The notes under the pieces were generated by a model. The model searched no databases, was not told the origin of the DNA, and worked only from the letters and a program-made list of their open reading frames with translations. DNA of 64,000 nt from Bordetella genomosp. 2. Lineage in GTDB: Bacteria > Pseudomonadota > Gammaproteobacteria > Burkholderiales > Burkholderiaceae_B. The DNA lies in assembly GCF_002261345.1 (NCBI RefSeq), contig NZ_NEVT01000003.1, positions 1,240,001-1,304,000 of the forward strand, read 5' to 3'. Both the position numbers and the translations under genes were made by a program. Below, one piece after another: positions 63,742 through 64,000 of the stretch. The first letter of the stretch is position 1, and every line of letters starts with the position of its first letter.

Positions 63742-64000
63742 ATGAATAGCGCTCCGCTCATCAGCAGCCAGCGCTACCTCGACCCGCAGGTGGTCGAGCG
63801 TAAGGTCCACACGTTCCGGGTGTTCGTCGTGTCCACGCTTGAAACGCAACTGCGCGGCAAACCCTATCGCGTGCTGCTGGACGGCCACCACAATCTCGCC
63901 GCCGCCCGACTGGCGGGCGTCTCACCGGACTGGCGTGGCCCGTCCAAAAAAATGCGGCGGATTATGGCCAGCATGTCGCCGGCCGACTTCGAACGCATGC
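63742..64000 (+). CDS. ParB-like/phage regulatory ORF, cut by window end
   Basis: ATG 63742 after GGGGTGTC. MNSAPLISSQRYLDPQVVER then FVVSTLETQLRGKPYRVLLD and GHHNLAAARLAG, the DGHHxLAAAxxAG box of ParB/sulfiredoxin-like nuclease folds. Open to the last base. The truncated end prevents a firm call. Confidence 0.6.
   Translation, partial: MNSAPLISSQRYLDPQVVERKVHTFRVFVVSTLETQLRGKPYRVLLDGHHNLAAARLAGVSPDWRGPSKKMRRIMASMSPADFERM

Overview
The window reads as chromosomal DNA of a high-GC betaproteobacterium of the Alcaligenaceae, most likely Bordetella (bronchiseptica/parapertussis type). The basis is gene content and order: rpsU-dnaG-rpoD, recA-recX, metR/metE, sucCD-terC and hemCDXY-ppa, plus abundant Bug-type solute-binding proteins and entericidin-like lipoproteins. 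The genus is inferred from recalled gene order and protein character; no search was run.

Layout. 1-7.3 kb is core: purA (5' end outside the window), a phosphoribosyltransferase, and the macromolecular-synthesis cluster rpsU-dnaG-rpoD followed by a CAU-anticodon tRNA. 7.3-8.8 kb is a decayed, AT-richer patch with an integrase remnant beside that tRNA. 8.8-13.4 kb is accessory: a small membrane protein, a leftward operon with two ferritin-like diiron proteins and a DUF2243 membrane protein, and a secreted beta-helix protein. 13.5-20.7 kb is an IclR-controlled catabolic cluster (FAD oxidoreductase, M19 peptidase, two Bug proteins of which one is frameshifted at a G7 run, and a gamma-glutamyltransferase). 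20.8-29.3 kb mixes lipoproteins, Lrp and MocR regulators, initiator tRNA, pyrB and rdgC. 29.5-33.7 kb holds an MHS-type transporter next to a TctDE-like two-component system. 33.7-49.8 kb is core metabolism and repair: recA-recX with a LexA box, metR/metE with MetR boxes, sucCD, two tandem TerC proteins, hemC-hemD-hemX-hemY, ppa and an FAH-family hydrolase.

From about 50 kb to the window end lies the left part of a lambdoid-type prophage. It has split what looks like a small Flp/TadE-like pilin gene. It carries an integrase with a DUF4224 partner, a leftward early operon (PD-(D/E)XK nuclease, RecT, SbcC-like ATPase and small genes, several joined by ATGA or GTGA overlaps), a CI-like S24 repressor, a divergent YdaS/Cro-like gene, a YdaT-like gene, DUF1367 and a ParB-like ORF cut by the window end. 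Five copies of one operator motif sit at two promoters, two on the left and three on the right, which mirrors OL/OR of lambda. Several strand-switched membrane genes in the prophage look like morons.

The most unusual item outside the prophage is an aspartate carbamoyltransferase carrying an N-terminal helix-turn-helix, preceded by a perfect 29-bp palindrome and an upstream half-site 62 bp away. This suggests a pyrimidine enzyme that represses its own promoter.
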